Assembly (NCBI GenBank): GCA_013375495.1
Contig: JABXKC010000014.1
Span: 1-64,000, forward strand
DNA: 64,000 bases
Direction of reading: 5' to 3'
Origin: Promethearchaeota archaeon
Lineage (GTDB): Archaea; Asgardarchaeota; Lokiarchaeia; Sigynarchaeales; SOKP01
Shown here: one piece after another, positions 15,516-24,508 of the stretch
Layout: every line of letters begins with the position of its first letter
How positions within the stretch are numbered: position 1 is the stretch's first letter
The notes under the pieces: model-generated
What the model was told of the DNA's origin: nothing
Database searches by the model: none
Seen by the model: only the letters and a program-made list of their open reading frames with translations
Translations under genes and position numbers: made by a program

Positions 15516-18182
15516 TTATGAAGCTATTTCATTCATGTTTTTAAAGAGTTTAAAATAGAATGTAGAACCCTTATTTCTCCCAGCGGATTCAACCCAAATA
15601 TGTCCCCCGTGCAAATTAATAATTTCTTTTGAGATGTATAAACCTAATCCTGAACCTTCTATGTCTACATCCATCTTTTGACCATATCGTTCTATTTTTC
15701 CGAATTTTAAAAATAAACTTTCCATTTCTTTCTCTGTTAAGCCTATTCCTGAGTCGGCTATATTGAAATAAACAACATCGCCTTTTTCCTCGAGCGATAT
15801 TTTTATGATTCCCTTTTTAGGAGTATTTTTAATTGCATTTGATAATAAATTAGTGATTACTTGTTCGATTCTCATTTTATCAATTTCAATACTTACATCT
15901 TCGGGCATATTTAATTCTATAATCATATTTCGCTTATTTGCTAAATATCGATTGTCATTAACGCAATTCTTTATAATTTCAACAATATTTTCTTTTTCAA
16001 GATTCAATTTTAACTTCTCTGATTCGATTCTGGAAGCATCAAGTAAATTTTCAATTAATATTTTTAATCTCTTTCCGCCTCGATTAATTAATTCGATAAA
16101 TTCTAAAGCTTCTGAGCAAGTTTTGTCTTTATAAACCTCTAAAAGGATTTGAGTACCACCAAATATAGAAGTTATAGGCGTTTTCAATTCGTGGGACACT
16201 CTTGAAATTAATTCAGATTTCATCTTATTTAATTCTAATAATCTCTCATTTTCTTCAATTATGAGATTTTCTGCTCTTTTTTTTTCAGTTATATCTTGAG
16301 CAATTGATTCAAAAAAAATCTCGTTATCCAATTTTATCATTGAACTTTGATATAATATCCATACTATAATACCATTCTTTTTTTTTATTTGTAGTTCTAT
16401 AGGTTTTGGATTTTTTCCCTTGAAAAGCTGTATATTCATGCTTTTTAAGGTCTGTAATTGATCTGAGTTTACCATACCAAATTCTTTATAATTTCTCCCA
16501 ATCATCTCACTTTTACTATAACCTAAAATTCTCTCGGCAGAAGAATTCATATCCAAGATTATTCCGCTTATATTTAACAATAATATAGCATCAGGAGAGT
16601 TTTTATACAAATTTCGATATTTCTCTTCAGATTCCATTAGTGCTAATTCTGTTTGTCTCCTTTCTGTAATATTTCGAGAAATGAATAAATATTTTTGTTT
16701 TCTTTGATCATCCCTAAACATCTTTGCTTTAACTTCAAACCATAAATAATTACCATTCTTATGCCGCATTCTTGATACATGAATTCCTTCTTCATTTTTA
16801 AATAATCTGAGCATAAACTTTCTAATTTTAGAATAATCTTCGGGATGGTTCAGCTTAATATCATATTCTCCAACTATATCTTCAAGGGCGTAACCTAATA
16901 CTTGTTGATGAGTTCTTTCATTTATATATTCTATTTTAAAATCTTCAGAAAGCACTCTTATTAAATCGTTAGAATTTTCGGTGATTAGTCGGTATTTTTG
17001 CTCTGATTCTTTTAGTTTTTGTTCAGCGGTCTTCTTGTCAGTAATATCCTTTAGAGTTGAAATAAAGCCAATTACAACCCCTTCGTCATCATAATAATTT
17101 TTAGATGAACTTGAAAACCATATGTAATCTCCGTGCTTTGGTAAAATTCTAAATTCAACAGGTTTTTCAGAAAATGTTTTCTCTTTTATGGCAGTTTTAA
17201 AATAAATAATCAATTCCTTTACATCGTCTTTATGTATATACTGAAAGTATCTACTATTTTTGTTGATTTCTCTACCTTTCAACAATTTCGATAACTGAGG
17301 TGAGATGTATATTAATTTTCCCTGAAAATCTATTATGACGATCGCATCCTTAGTATTTTCTATAATATTTCGAAATTCTTTTTCAGATTCCTTTAATTTT
17401 TCTTCCGCTCTTTTTTTATCAGTTATATCTTTTAAAATAGTAACGATTTGGACGACTTGATTATTATTTATAATGGGTATCTTTCTGACTTCCATATAAA
17501 TTGATTTATCATTGAGCGTAGTAAATTCTTCTGTAACTACTTTTTTACCCGTCTTGAAGACTGTATCGTATTCTTCAGATACATTTTCAGGTAAAAAAGA
17601 AAACACATCAAAAATATTTTTTCCAATTACTTCTTCAGTTAGATTAAATAGGGTTAACCACTCCTTGAAAGTGTTATTAGTTAGAATTATATTGTATTCC
17701 CTATCAATAACATGAATAGGATCTCCCATGGATTCAATAATAGTGCGATATTGATGTTCAGAATCTCTTAGCTTCACTTCTGTAATCTTTTTTTCTGTAA
17801 CATCTCGGATAATTGCTATTATTTTAGTTTTTCCTTCACGTTTGATGACTCCTCCCTTGGCTGAAACATGAACGTACCTGCCATTTTTGTGTTTTGCCTT
17901 GTATTCATATGTTATATGCTTTTTATCTTCTATCGCGTTTTTCATCAAATTCATTACATTTAATAAATCGTCAGGATGAATAAATTGAAATCCATTCTTT
18001 CCAATGACTTCACGAGGTTCATATCCAAACATTTGGTAACATTGAGGACTTATATAAGTAAATTTGCCGTTTAAATCAATTTCTACAATTGTATCTACTA
18101 TATCGTTTATGATACTATGGTAAATATCGTCAGGAACATCAAGTGGTTTTTGCTCGCTATTCTTATTTGAAATCAATCTCAT
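15516..18182 (-). CDS. Cytosolic multi-PAS sensor histidine kinase
   Basis: Five consecutive PAS/PAC units occupy roughly residues 20-640; each unit ends with the PAC-type FISTLKDITDKK-like strand. They are followed by a HisKA dimerisation domain with the phosphoacceptor in SHELKTPITS (about residues 660-670) and an HATPase domain with N, G1 (ADSGIGL) and G2 (GSGLGLYIS) boxes near the C-terminus. There is no transmembrane helix, so the signal is intracellular, perhaps redox or a small ligand. PAS 1, 3, 4 and 5 keep the YISP/GY motifs of the canonical fold. No response regulator is adjacent. An 8-bp inverted repeat lies about 100 bases upstream. Confidence 0.92.
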   Translation of the reverse strand: MRLISNKNSEQKPLDVPDDIYHSIINDIVDTIVEIDLNGKFTYISPQCYQMFGYEPREVIGKNGFQFIHPDDLLNVMNLMKNAIEDKKHITYEYKAKHKNGRYVHVSAKGGVIKREGKTKIIAIIRDVTEKKITEVKLRDSEHQYRTIIESMGDPIHVIDREYNIILTNNTFKEWLTLFNLTEEVIGKNIFDVFSFLPENVSEEYDTVFKTGKKVVTEEFTTLNDKSIYMEVRKIPIINNNQVVQIVTILKDITDKKRAEEKLKESEKEFRNIIENTKDAIVIIDFQGKLIYISPQLSKLLKGREINKNSRYFQYIHKDDVKELIIYFKTAIKEKTFSEKPVEFRILPKHGDYIWFSSSSKNYYDDEGVVIGFISTLKDITDKKTAEQKLKESEQKYRLITENSNDLIRVLSEDFKIEYINERTHQQVLGYALEDIVGEYDIKLNHPEDYSKIRKFMLRLFKNEEGIHVSRMRHKNGNYLWFEVKAKMFRDDQRKQKYLFISRNITERRQTELALMESEEKYRNLYKNSPDAILLLNISGIILDMNSSAERILGYSKSEMIGRNYKEFGMVNSDQLQTLKSMNIQLFKGKNPKPIELQIKKKNGIIVWILYQSSMIKLDNEIFFESIAQDITEKKRAENLIIEENERLLELNKMKSELISRVSHELKTPITSIFGGTQILLEVYKDKTCSEALEFIELINRGGKRLKILIENLLDASRIESEKLKLNLEKENIVEIIKNCVNDNRYLANKRNMIIELNMPEDVSIEIDKMRIEQVITNLLSNAIKNTPKKGIIKISLEEKGDVVYFNIADSGIGLTEKEMESLFLKFGKIERYGQKMDVDIEGSGLGLYISKEIINLHGGHIWVESAGRNKGSTFYFKLFKNMNEIAS

Positions 18183-18285
18183 AACCCCTGTTAATATACA
18201 ATAAAAATATAATATTTTATATTTTTATAAGTGAAATTGTCTACAAAGAAGTTCTAATTAAAAGTTCGTACAAAAATCTAATTAA

Positions 18286-18312
18286 TTCTCCTTAATTGTA
18301 GATCAAGGAGAA
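18286..18312. promoter_or_regulatory. 8-bp inverted repeat between histidine kinase and tRNA-Gly
   Basis: TTCTCCTT at 18286-18293 and AAGGAGAA at 18305-18312 are perfect complements separated by 11 bases. It could be an operator for the kinase gene or an RNA hairpin. The flanking sequence is otherwise plain AT-rich DNA. Confidence 0.4.
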
Positions 18313-18448
18313 ACTGATTATAACTATATTCAAAAAAGATACTTGTTCGTTAATTTGATACGAAAATTAATTTTATTAAAATAAATAGACCAATTAAAAA
18401 AAATTTATTTGCAAATCGTCATTAATAAATAGTACCTCTTAATTTATT

Positions 18449-18519
18449 GCGCTTGTAGTAAAGTGGTATTATACCAGGTTCCCAACCTGGTGTCCCGGGT
18501 TCAATTCCCGGCAGGCGCA
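18449..18519 (+). tRNA. tRNA-Gly (anticodon CCC)
   Basis: A complete 71-base cloverleaf. The acceptor stem GCGCTTG (18449-18455) pairs with CAGGCGC (18512-18518), followed by discriminator A18519. The anticodon stem CCAGG/CCTGG encloses loop TTCCCAA, with U33 and anticodon CCC. The T stem CCGGG/CCCGG encloses TTCAATT. No intron and no encoded CCA. It lies downstream of a long A/T-rich region that could contain its TATA box. Confidence 0.96.
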
Positions 18520-18534
18520 TTTAACATTTCGCGT

Positions 18535-20724
18535 TTACCAAGATAATCCTTTAATAAAACGTAAATCACTAATTAATTTGTTTGCTTCATGGTTAGGAAC
18601 TTCTAAAAAGGCGTGAAATGTATTTTGCCAGAAAGCCCGTCCTGAAGTACTGGAACGGATATCTTCCGCAAATTTAATAGAATTTCTTACTGGTATAAGG
18701 ATTTCGATAATAGCTTGATAATCTTTTTCCTGATCAACAATTTTGATTTTTGCAGAATATTTCGAGAGTAAAGCAAGTGTATTTTTAATATGATCTGGTG
18801 GTAATTGAATAATGGTATGATATATCGGCTCAAGTAGGATTAGTTCAGCTTGGTTTAAAGCCTTTTTGATAGCCTCGTAGAACATTGTAGATAATTCATT
18901 AAAAGCGTTTTCTTCATCTAACTTTACGATGTTTAGATTTTCAATATAAATTTTAATTCCTGTGAGTTTTTCCCCACACAAAAATCCATTAGATAAAATT
19001 TTCCCAATAATTTCAATAATCGTTTCCTTATAAAATTGGTTCAGATCTTCATTCGCATTATAGATCAAAATATTATCATTATCATAGAACATCCAAAAGT
19101 CTTGAATTTCGGCCTCTGTTAAATCGGTATATTCTCTCAGTAATTCTACTAATCTGGTTTCGGGTTTAATTGCTCTAAAGTCATGAGTATGAAAAAATGT
19201 AGCTGTTTTTTCATCTAATCTCTCAATTTTAATTTTAAGAGAGTTTTTATAGATCGGCGATACTACAGACACAATCGAAGAGCTATGTCTACATGATTCT
19301 TTAAACACTGCTCGTGGTTCAGATATTGAAACATTAACTCCTCGTTTTTCTATTTCATTTGCAGTTATTTCTAAGTGTAATGGTCCCACACCAGATAGCA
19401 GAAATTCACCATTTTCTTCGTTTATTTCAAATCTTAAATTTGGGTCTTCGATTAATAAGTTTTCAATCAATTCTATCATTTTATCTAATTCTCGTAAATA
19501 TTCAGGTTCGACTGAAACTGTGACTACAGGTGTAGATACATATTTAACATCTTCAAAGGGTATCATTTTACTTGCAAATTCAGAGGCTATTATCGTTTCT
19601 CCACTTTGTATTCGTTTCAATCCTTCAATTGCCACAATATTTCCAACTGGTACTTGTTCAACTTGTTCTCTCCTCTGTCCCATAAATATAGCAGTTCTTC
19701 TGATAGTATCATTATTATTTTCCCTTAATAAGAATACTTCCTCTTTCATAGAACACATTCCAGAAAAAATTCTTCCCGTTCCTACTAAACTATGTTTATC
19801 TGCTTGTACTTTACTTAAGCATATTATGAGAGGTCCCTTAGGATCACAATTGATCATTGCTTTTCCTATCTCTGAACTTAAATCACCATCCCAAATTTTA
19901 CCAATTCTATAGTTTTGTGCTTCTTTGGGATTGGGGAGGTGATCTACAACCATTTCTAAAATTGCGTTGTGAACTGGGAAATAAACCGCTAAATCGGCGT
20001 AACTTTCTTTAGTGTAAGTTTCTTTTTGATATCGCGATCTAATATCTGAAAACTTCAGGTCATTGCTCTCCAAGAGATTTAGCGTAAAACCCCATTTGTG
20101 GAGAGCTGAACCGAATGCAACATTTCCATCTGCTGGAGAAACTTGCCACTCTTTTTTAAATGGTTTGTCTGCGAATCTTTTAACAAGTGTGTTAAAATTT
20201 TTAATGATACGAGTATACTTCTTTCTTATTTGATCATCTGTTAACTTTAATTCCCTGATAAGCCGGTCTACTTTGTTAATATAAAGCACGGGTTTTACCC
20301 CTTCTTGAAGCGATTGCTTAATTACAGTCTCAGATTGAGTGATTATCTCTTCTACAGCATCAACAACAACAACTACTCCATCTATTAATCTTAAAGCACG
20401 AGTTACTTTCCCACTAAAATCTAAGTGACCAGGCGTATCAACAAGATTTATTAGGAAAGGATCGTGTGCTTCAAGTGATTTCTCATAATATAAAGATATG
20501 TTAGTAGATTTCATTGTTATCCCACGCTTTTGTTCTTCCTCTAAATAATCTAAAGCACGCGCTTCACCTGCTAAATCTGGTGATAATAACCCTGCTTCGC
20601 TTAAAAGGGAGTCTGAAAGAGTGGTCTTACCATGGTCTATATGTCCGACAAAACCGATGTTTCTAATATTCTCAGTTTTATCCATCATATTCAGTATTTC
20701 TGAGATCTCCTTTCTACGAGGCAT
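18535..20724 (-). CDS. EF-2 paralogue lacking the diphthamide motif (aEF2p)
   Basis: A full-length EF-2-like GTPase (729 residues) with GHIDHGKT (27-34), the effector block RGITMKST, DTPGHLDFSG, NKVD and the later domains, ending in SGRAFWQNTFHAFLEVPN and a GL-rich C-terminus like that of canonical aEF-2. In domain IV, where aEF-2 has DAIHRGGGQ with the diphthamide histidine, the aligned segment near residues 602-615 reads LDEENAFNELS: both the histidine and the following glycines are gone. Paralogues of this kind have been described from several archaea, including Asgard members, beside an authentic aEF-2. It may act in ribosome recycling, stress or specialised elongation. No other translation genes are adjacent. 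Confidence 0.88.
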   Translation of the reverse strand: MPRRKEISEILNMMDKTENIRNIGFVGHIDHGKTTLSDSLLSEAGLLSPDLAGEARALDYLEEEQKRGITMKSTNISLYYEKSLEAHDPFLINLVDTPGHLDFSGKVTRALRLIDGVVVVVDAVEEIITQSETVIKQSLQEGVKPVLYINKVDRLIRELKLTDDQIRKKYTRIIKNFNTLVKRFADKPFKKEWQVSPADGNVAFGSALHKWGFTLNLLESNDLKFSDIRSRYQKETYTKESYADLAVYFPVHNAILEMVVDHLPNPKEAQNYRIGKIWDGDLSSEIGKAMINCDPKGPLIICLSKVQADKHSLVGTGRIFSGMCSMKEEVFLLRENNNDTIRRTAIFMGQRREQVEQVPVGNIVAIEGLKRIQSGETIIASEFASKMIPFEDVKYVSTPVVTVSVEPEYLRELDKMIELIENLLIEDPNLRFEINEENGEFLLSGVGPLHLEITANEIEKRGVNVSISEPRAVFKESCRHSSSIVSVVSPIYKNSLKIKIERLDEKTATFFHTHDFRAIKPETRLVELLREYTDLTEAEIQDFWMFYDNDNILIYNANEDLNQFYKETIIEIIGKILSNGFLCGEKLTGIKIYIENLNIVKLDEENAFNELSTMFYEAIKKALNQAELILLEPIYHTIIQLPPDHIKNTLALLSKYSAKIKIVDQEKDYQAIIEILIPVRNSIKFAEDIRSSTSGRAFWQNTFHAFLEVPNHEANKLISDLRFIKGLSW

Positions 20725-20816
20725 CTTTACCTTTTTCTCTTGTAAAATGTTAATTATATATTATTTAACCATGATTGATTTGATTAAAATTTAAGGATTA
20801 TTCGAAATTATAAGGA

Positions 20817-20918
20817 GCGGGAAATGAAAATTCTCATTACTCAAGATCTTCTTCATTAAGTGAAACAATACGCTACACTTTCAGTTGGGTCAGAGCTTTC
20901 AAAGAAATCATTTCCCGC
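20817..20918. ncRNA. Candidate structured RNA closed by an 11-bp stem
   Basis: GCGGGAAATGA at 20817-20827 and TCATTTCCCGC at 20908-20918 are perfect 11-base complements separated by 80 bases, in an intergenic region of an AT-rich genome. Inside, AAGTG and CACTT can form a further hairpin. The two flanking genes (EF-2 paralogue and PurN) are both on the minus strand, so it could be a leader of the EF-2 paralogue gene or an independent RNA. No C/D, H/ACA, SRP or RNase P signature was convincing. Confidence 0.4.
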
Positions 20919-20936
20919 ATAATTAACCAATTACTA

Positions 20937-21572
20937 TTATAAATTTACATCACCATCTATTACAACGAGTCGTCCTTTAACACTCAGTTTTTTATCACAA
21001 AATAGTTCAATCGCTTTTGGGAAGATTTTATGCTCCCATTCTAATACTCGTGGTCCTAAAGTAGCTTCAGTGTCAGTATCATATACAGGAACACATTTCT
21101 GAATGATAATTGGTCCATGATCCGATTCAACATCAACAAAATGAACTGTGCACCCTGAGACTTTTGCTCCGTATTCTAATACATCTCTATGTGCATGTAA
21201 TCCTTTAAATGCTGGTAATAGAGCGGGGTGAATATTCATAACATTCCCATTGAAAGTTTTAATAAATATCTTGCTTACTAACCTCATATAACCTACTAAA
21301 ACGATTAAATCACAATTATATTTTTTTAATATTTCTATCATTTTTTCATCGTATTCTTCCCTTGGGAGATGAAGAAACTTATCGGATTCAATTAACTCAA
21401 AAGGAATATTGTGATTTTTTGCTCGCTCCATACAATACGCACCAGCTTTATTACAAATAAGTACTTCCACACTTGCTTTGTTTTTTAAAATGCCATCTTC
21501 ACAAGCGGTAATGATAGCTTCTAAATTGGAACCTGAGCCACTAGCTATCGCACCAATTTTTAATTTTAACAT
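20937..21572 (-). CDS. purN: Phosphoribosylglycinamide formyltransferase
   Basis: Transfers a formyl group from 10-formyl-tetrahydrofolate to glycinamide ribonucleotide in purine synthesis. The glycine-rich start SGSGSNLEA, the catalytic Asn and His in MNIHPALLPAFKG, and the catalytic Asp in DVESDHGPII are all in place. Length 211 is standard. The C-terminal KLSVKGRLV is also typical. It is unusual only in standing alone, without other pur genes nearby. Many archaea use PurT instead of PurN; presence of PurN here implies folate-dependent formyl transfer. Confidence 0.95.
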   Translation of the reverse strand: MLKLKIGAIASGSGSNLEAIITACEDGILKNKASVEVLICNKAGAYCMERAKNHNIPFELIESDKFLHLPREEYDEKMIEILKKYNCDLIVLVGYMRLVSKIFIKTFNGNVMNIHPALLPAFKGLHAHRDVLEYGAKVSGCTVHFVDVESDHGPIIIQKCVPVYDTDTEATLGPRVLEWEHKIFPKAIELFCDKKLSVKGRLVVIDGDVNL

Positions 21573-21914
21573 ACTTGTTTCTAACGCTCTATTTTGAAAT
21601 TAGTTTATGAAATTAATCAATAGATATGCAAAATAGCACAATCTATAATGAAAATGTTTTTATTTGATTAACTTATATATTATATAGAAATTAGAATTAA
21701 TTCATTCTTAAAGTTAATCTCTGGTATTAGTATTAATATCTAAGAATTATTCTATTTGTTTAAAACCATTATTAAAAGAACTAATATAACTACGTATATA
21801 ATTTTAAAGGAGATTGTAATCAGATTATTACAATTAATTCAATCTGAAAATCAGATTATACCTGATTTTTATATCAAGAAATTAAAATAGAATTATAAAG
21901 AAAATTGACTATAT
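21573..21914. other. 342-base intergenic region, divergent promoters plus FttA leader hairpins
   Basis: No gene. It lies between the divergently transcribed purN and fttA, so it should carry both promoters; the DNA is very AT-rich, with TTATATATTATA at about 21670. Two perfect inverted repeats lie within 110 bases of the fttA start: ATTGTAAT/ATTACAAT (21813-21834) and AATCTGA/TCAGATT (21841-21857). The word CAGATT recurs in both. Confidence 0.5.
21813..21857 (+). promoter_or_regulatory. Paired hairpins upstream of fttA
   Basis: An 8-bp inverted repeat with a 6-base loop (21813-21834) is followed 6 bases later by a 7-bp inverted repeat with a 3-base loop (21841-21857), ending 58 bases before the fttA ATG. 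Either DNA operators or RNA stem-loops in the 5' leader. aCPSF1 cleaves RNA at U-rich sites, so autoregulation is conceivable but unproven. Confidence 0.4.
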
Positions 21915-23825
21915 ATGAGTTTTGAAGGAGAATTACAAAGAATTAAAGAAGAAATTATCAAATATCTCCCTCCCGAGATAGAGGTAAAAAAAATTGAGTT
22001 TGAGGGTCCAGAAATAGCAGTTTATTCTGAAAATACTAATCTAGAATCAATTGAAAGTACAGAAATATTGAAAGATCTCGCAAAATCTATGAGAAAAAGG
22101 GTTGTTTTTCGCTGGAATGTAGAAAAACGAAAAGATCCCTCTGAAACAGAAGATTACATTAGAAATTTAATTAGTGAAGACGCCGAAATTTCAGAGATTG
22201 AGTTTGATCATACCCGTGGCGAGGTCATTATAGAATCAGGTAAACCTGGATTAGTTATTGGCAAAAAAGGCGTAAATTTGAAAGAGATTAGGATGAATAC
22301 TTTTTGGCAGCCAAAGACCATTAGAACCCCTCCATTAGCTTCAAGAACCATTAGTTTAATTAGACAAATGTTGACTAAAGAACGGCAGAATCAAAAAGAT
22401 ATTCTTCTTAATATTGGGAAGCGAATTCACAGACCTGCTCTTTTTAACGATTTAGATATTCGCTTAACTTCATTAGGAGGTTTTAGGGAGGTAGGAAGAT
22501 CATGTATATTAATGCAAACACGAGACAGCAATGTCCTGTTAGATGTTGGCTTGAATGTTGGGAATAAGAACGATCAATTTCCGCATTTTGATGTTCCAGA
22601 GTTCTCCGTAAGAGATTTGGATGCCGTTATAATATCTCACGCTCACCTGGATCATTGTGGGATGGTTCCGTATTTATTTAAGTATGGGTATAGAGGGCCA
22701 GTATATTGCACCCTTCCTACTCGCAATCTTTCAACCATGTTACAGCTGGATTTCGTCCAGATCTGCGAAAAAGAGGGCGTTCCGATGCCTTATTCAAAAA
22801 GAGATGTAAAAAATGCGGTACTTCATACGATACCCCTTTCGTGGGGGAAAGTTACGGATATCGCCCCAGATATTAAATTGACTCTTCACAATTCTGGACA
22901 CATACTAGGATCTTCGCTTGTCCATCTACATTTTGGGAAAGGCGGATTTAACTTTATTTACACTGGCGATATGAAGTACCAAAAGACTAGGTTGCTCGAA
23001 AAAGCAGCTGTGAAATTCCCTAGAGTTGAAGCTTTACTTGTGGAGTCTACTTATGGTGGACCGCAAGATCGAATTCCCAGCAGACAGGATTCTGAACGTG
23101 AACTCAGGCAAATTTTAACCTCAACGATTAGGCGCGGTGGTAAAGTTCTCATCCCCGTTTTAGCAGTAGGTAGAGCGCAGGAACTCATAATTGTTCTTGA
23201 AGAACTTATCTCTAAGGCTATTATTGATCAAGTTCCTATTTTTCTGGACGGTTTAATCTCAGAAGCAACTGCAATCCACACCGCAAATCCAGATTTCCTT
23301 AGTTCTGATCTAAGAGAAAAAATATTACATCAAGGAAAAAACCCATTTTTAAGCGAATTCTTTACTACAGTCTCAGGTCATGATGAAAGAAACGATGTTA
23401 TTATGGGAGGGCCATGTATAATTTTAGCAACTAGCGGTATGTTAATTGGTGGGCCATCAGTGCAATACTTGAAAGCATTAGCAGAAGACAAGAATAATTC
23501 ATTAATATTCGTGTCTTATCAAGTGAACGGCACTTTAGGCTCGAGAATACAACGAGGTTTCCGAGAAATTCAGTACACAAATGCAAAAGGGAGAACCCAG
23601 CTGGTAAGATTAAACTTGAATGTGTTTACATTGGAGGGATTTAGTGGTCATTCATCTCGTAGTCAAATTTCTCAGTTCCTCCGTAGAATACAGCCCAAAC
23701 CTAAGTTAGTTATAACTAACCACGGAGAAGAAAGTAAATGCGTTAGTTTATCAACAATGATTCATAAAAAATTAAGAAAAGCAACTAAAAGTCCTAAAAA
23801 TAGAGAAACTATACTCTTAAAATAG
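21915..23825 (+). CDS. fttA: KH-domain beta-CASP ribonuclease aCPSF1 (transcription termination factor FttA)
   Basis: A 636-residue protein with two N-terminal KH-type domains (residues about 1-145; GKPGLVIGKKGVN is the KH GxxG loop), then a metallo-beta-lactamase domain with HAHLDHCG, further zinc ligands in HNSGHILGSS and FIYTGDMKY, and a beta-CASP domain with ESTYGGP. The C-terminal FSGHSSRSQ and ITNHGEESKC are the later zinc and active-site motifs. Known role: archaeal homologue of CPSF73 that cleaves nascent RNA 3' ends and terminates transcription. It is universally conserved in archaea. Monocistronic, with hairpins in the leader region. Confidence 0.96.
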   Translation: MSFEGELQRIKEEIIKYLPPEIEVKKIEFEGPEIAVYSENTNLESIESTEILKDLAKSMRKRVVFRWNVEKRKDPSETEDYIRNLISEDAEISEIEFDHTRGEVIIESGKPGLVIGKKGVNLKEIRMNTFWQPKTIRTPPLASRTISLIRQMLTKERQNQKDILLNIGKRIHRPALFNDLDIRLTSLGGFREVGRSCILMQTRDSNVLLDVGLNVGNKNDQFPHFDVPEFSVRDLDAVIISHAHLDHCGMVPYLFKYGYRGPVYCTLPTRNLSTMLQLDFVQICEKEGVPMPYSKRDVKNAVLHTIPLSWGKVTDIAPDIKLTLHNSGHILGSSLVHLHFGKGGFNFIYTGDMKYQKTRLLEKAAVKFPRVEALLVESTYGGPQDRIPSRQDSERELRQILTSTIRRGGKVLIPVLAVGRAQELIIVLEELISKAIIDQVPIFLDGLISEATAIHTANPDFLSSDLREKILHQGKNPFLSEFFTTVSGHDERNDVIMGGPCIILATSGMLIGGPSVQYLKALAEDKNNSLIFVSYQVNGTLGSRIQRGFREIQYTNAKGRTQLVRLNLNVFTLEGFSGHSSRSQISQFLRRIQPKPKLVITNHGEESKCVSLSTMIHKKLRKATKSPKNRETILLK

Positions 23826-23962
23826 AATCCTTTTGTTGTTTGATCTCTAATTTTATTTTCTTAAGGCTTCTCATTACTATTGCTACAACTCCTTTTATTT
23901 AAAATTTATAATAAATCTTAAGTATAGATTAAAGATAATTTAATTTCAATAGAGATGATTTT

Positions 23963-24397
23963 ATGCCAATAATTGAATTAAAAAAAGAGATACTCTCACC
24001 TGTGGAAACAATTTACGAGATTTTGAATGATTATTTAGCTTTACCTCGATGGAATATTATAGTAACTGAATGTACTCAACTCGAATCTAAAAAATATTTC
24101 TTAAAAACGAATGTTGGTGATATTACAAATATAGAAGTTGAGAATATTCCCCACGAAAAGATGACATCCATTCAAAAAGGAAGTCCCATGCAAAAAATAG
24201 GATACATATTCGAACCTAAAGATAATTCAACCTTGGTCACTCTCTGGGCTGAATTTGAATTAGATGACCAAAAAGAAATCATGGAAATGGCTGGAGACTT
24301 ATTTTTAAAGAGTTTGAAAGTTTACGCTGATTATCTCAGTGCTGGTGGAAATCCAGAAGAATACAAAAAATCCTTTAGTAAAATTAAAAAGGCATAA
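23963..24397 (+). CDS. SRPBCC (START/polyketide-cyclase-like) domain protein
   Basis: A 144-residue single-domain protein. The start IELKKEILSPVETIYEILNDY and LPRWN, followed by a run of amphipathic strands and the closing long helix (AGDLFLKSLKVYADYL), follow the helix-grip SRPBCC fold that holds hydrophobic ligands. No catalytic residues can be assigned. It is 9 bases from no partner and stands alone between fttA and a membrane ferredoxin gene. Function unknown. Confidence 0.7.
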   Translation: MPIIELKKEILSPVETIYEILNDYLALPRWNIIVTECTQLESKKYFLKTNVGDITNIEVENIPHEKMTSIQKGSPMQKIGYIFEPKDNSTLVTLWAEFELDDQKEIMEMAGDLFLKSLKVYADYLSAGGNPEEYKKSFSKIKKA

Positions 24398-24508
24398 CCA
24401 TACTATCTTCACTTTTTTTTTATTTCTCCTTTAACGATTTCCTTTTGAGAAGATCAATTTTTTTAACCAGCAATTATTTATTAATTTAAAATTTAATGTG
24501 TGATATCT

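Noticed and set aside
20817..20918. C/D-box small RNA
   Set aside because: No good C (RUGAUGA) with matching D (CUGA) box at the stem on either strand.
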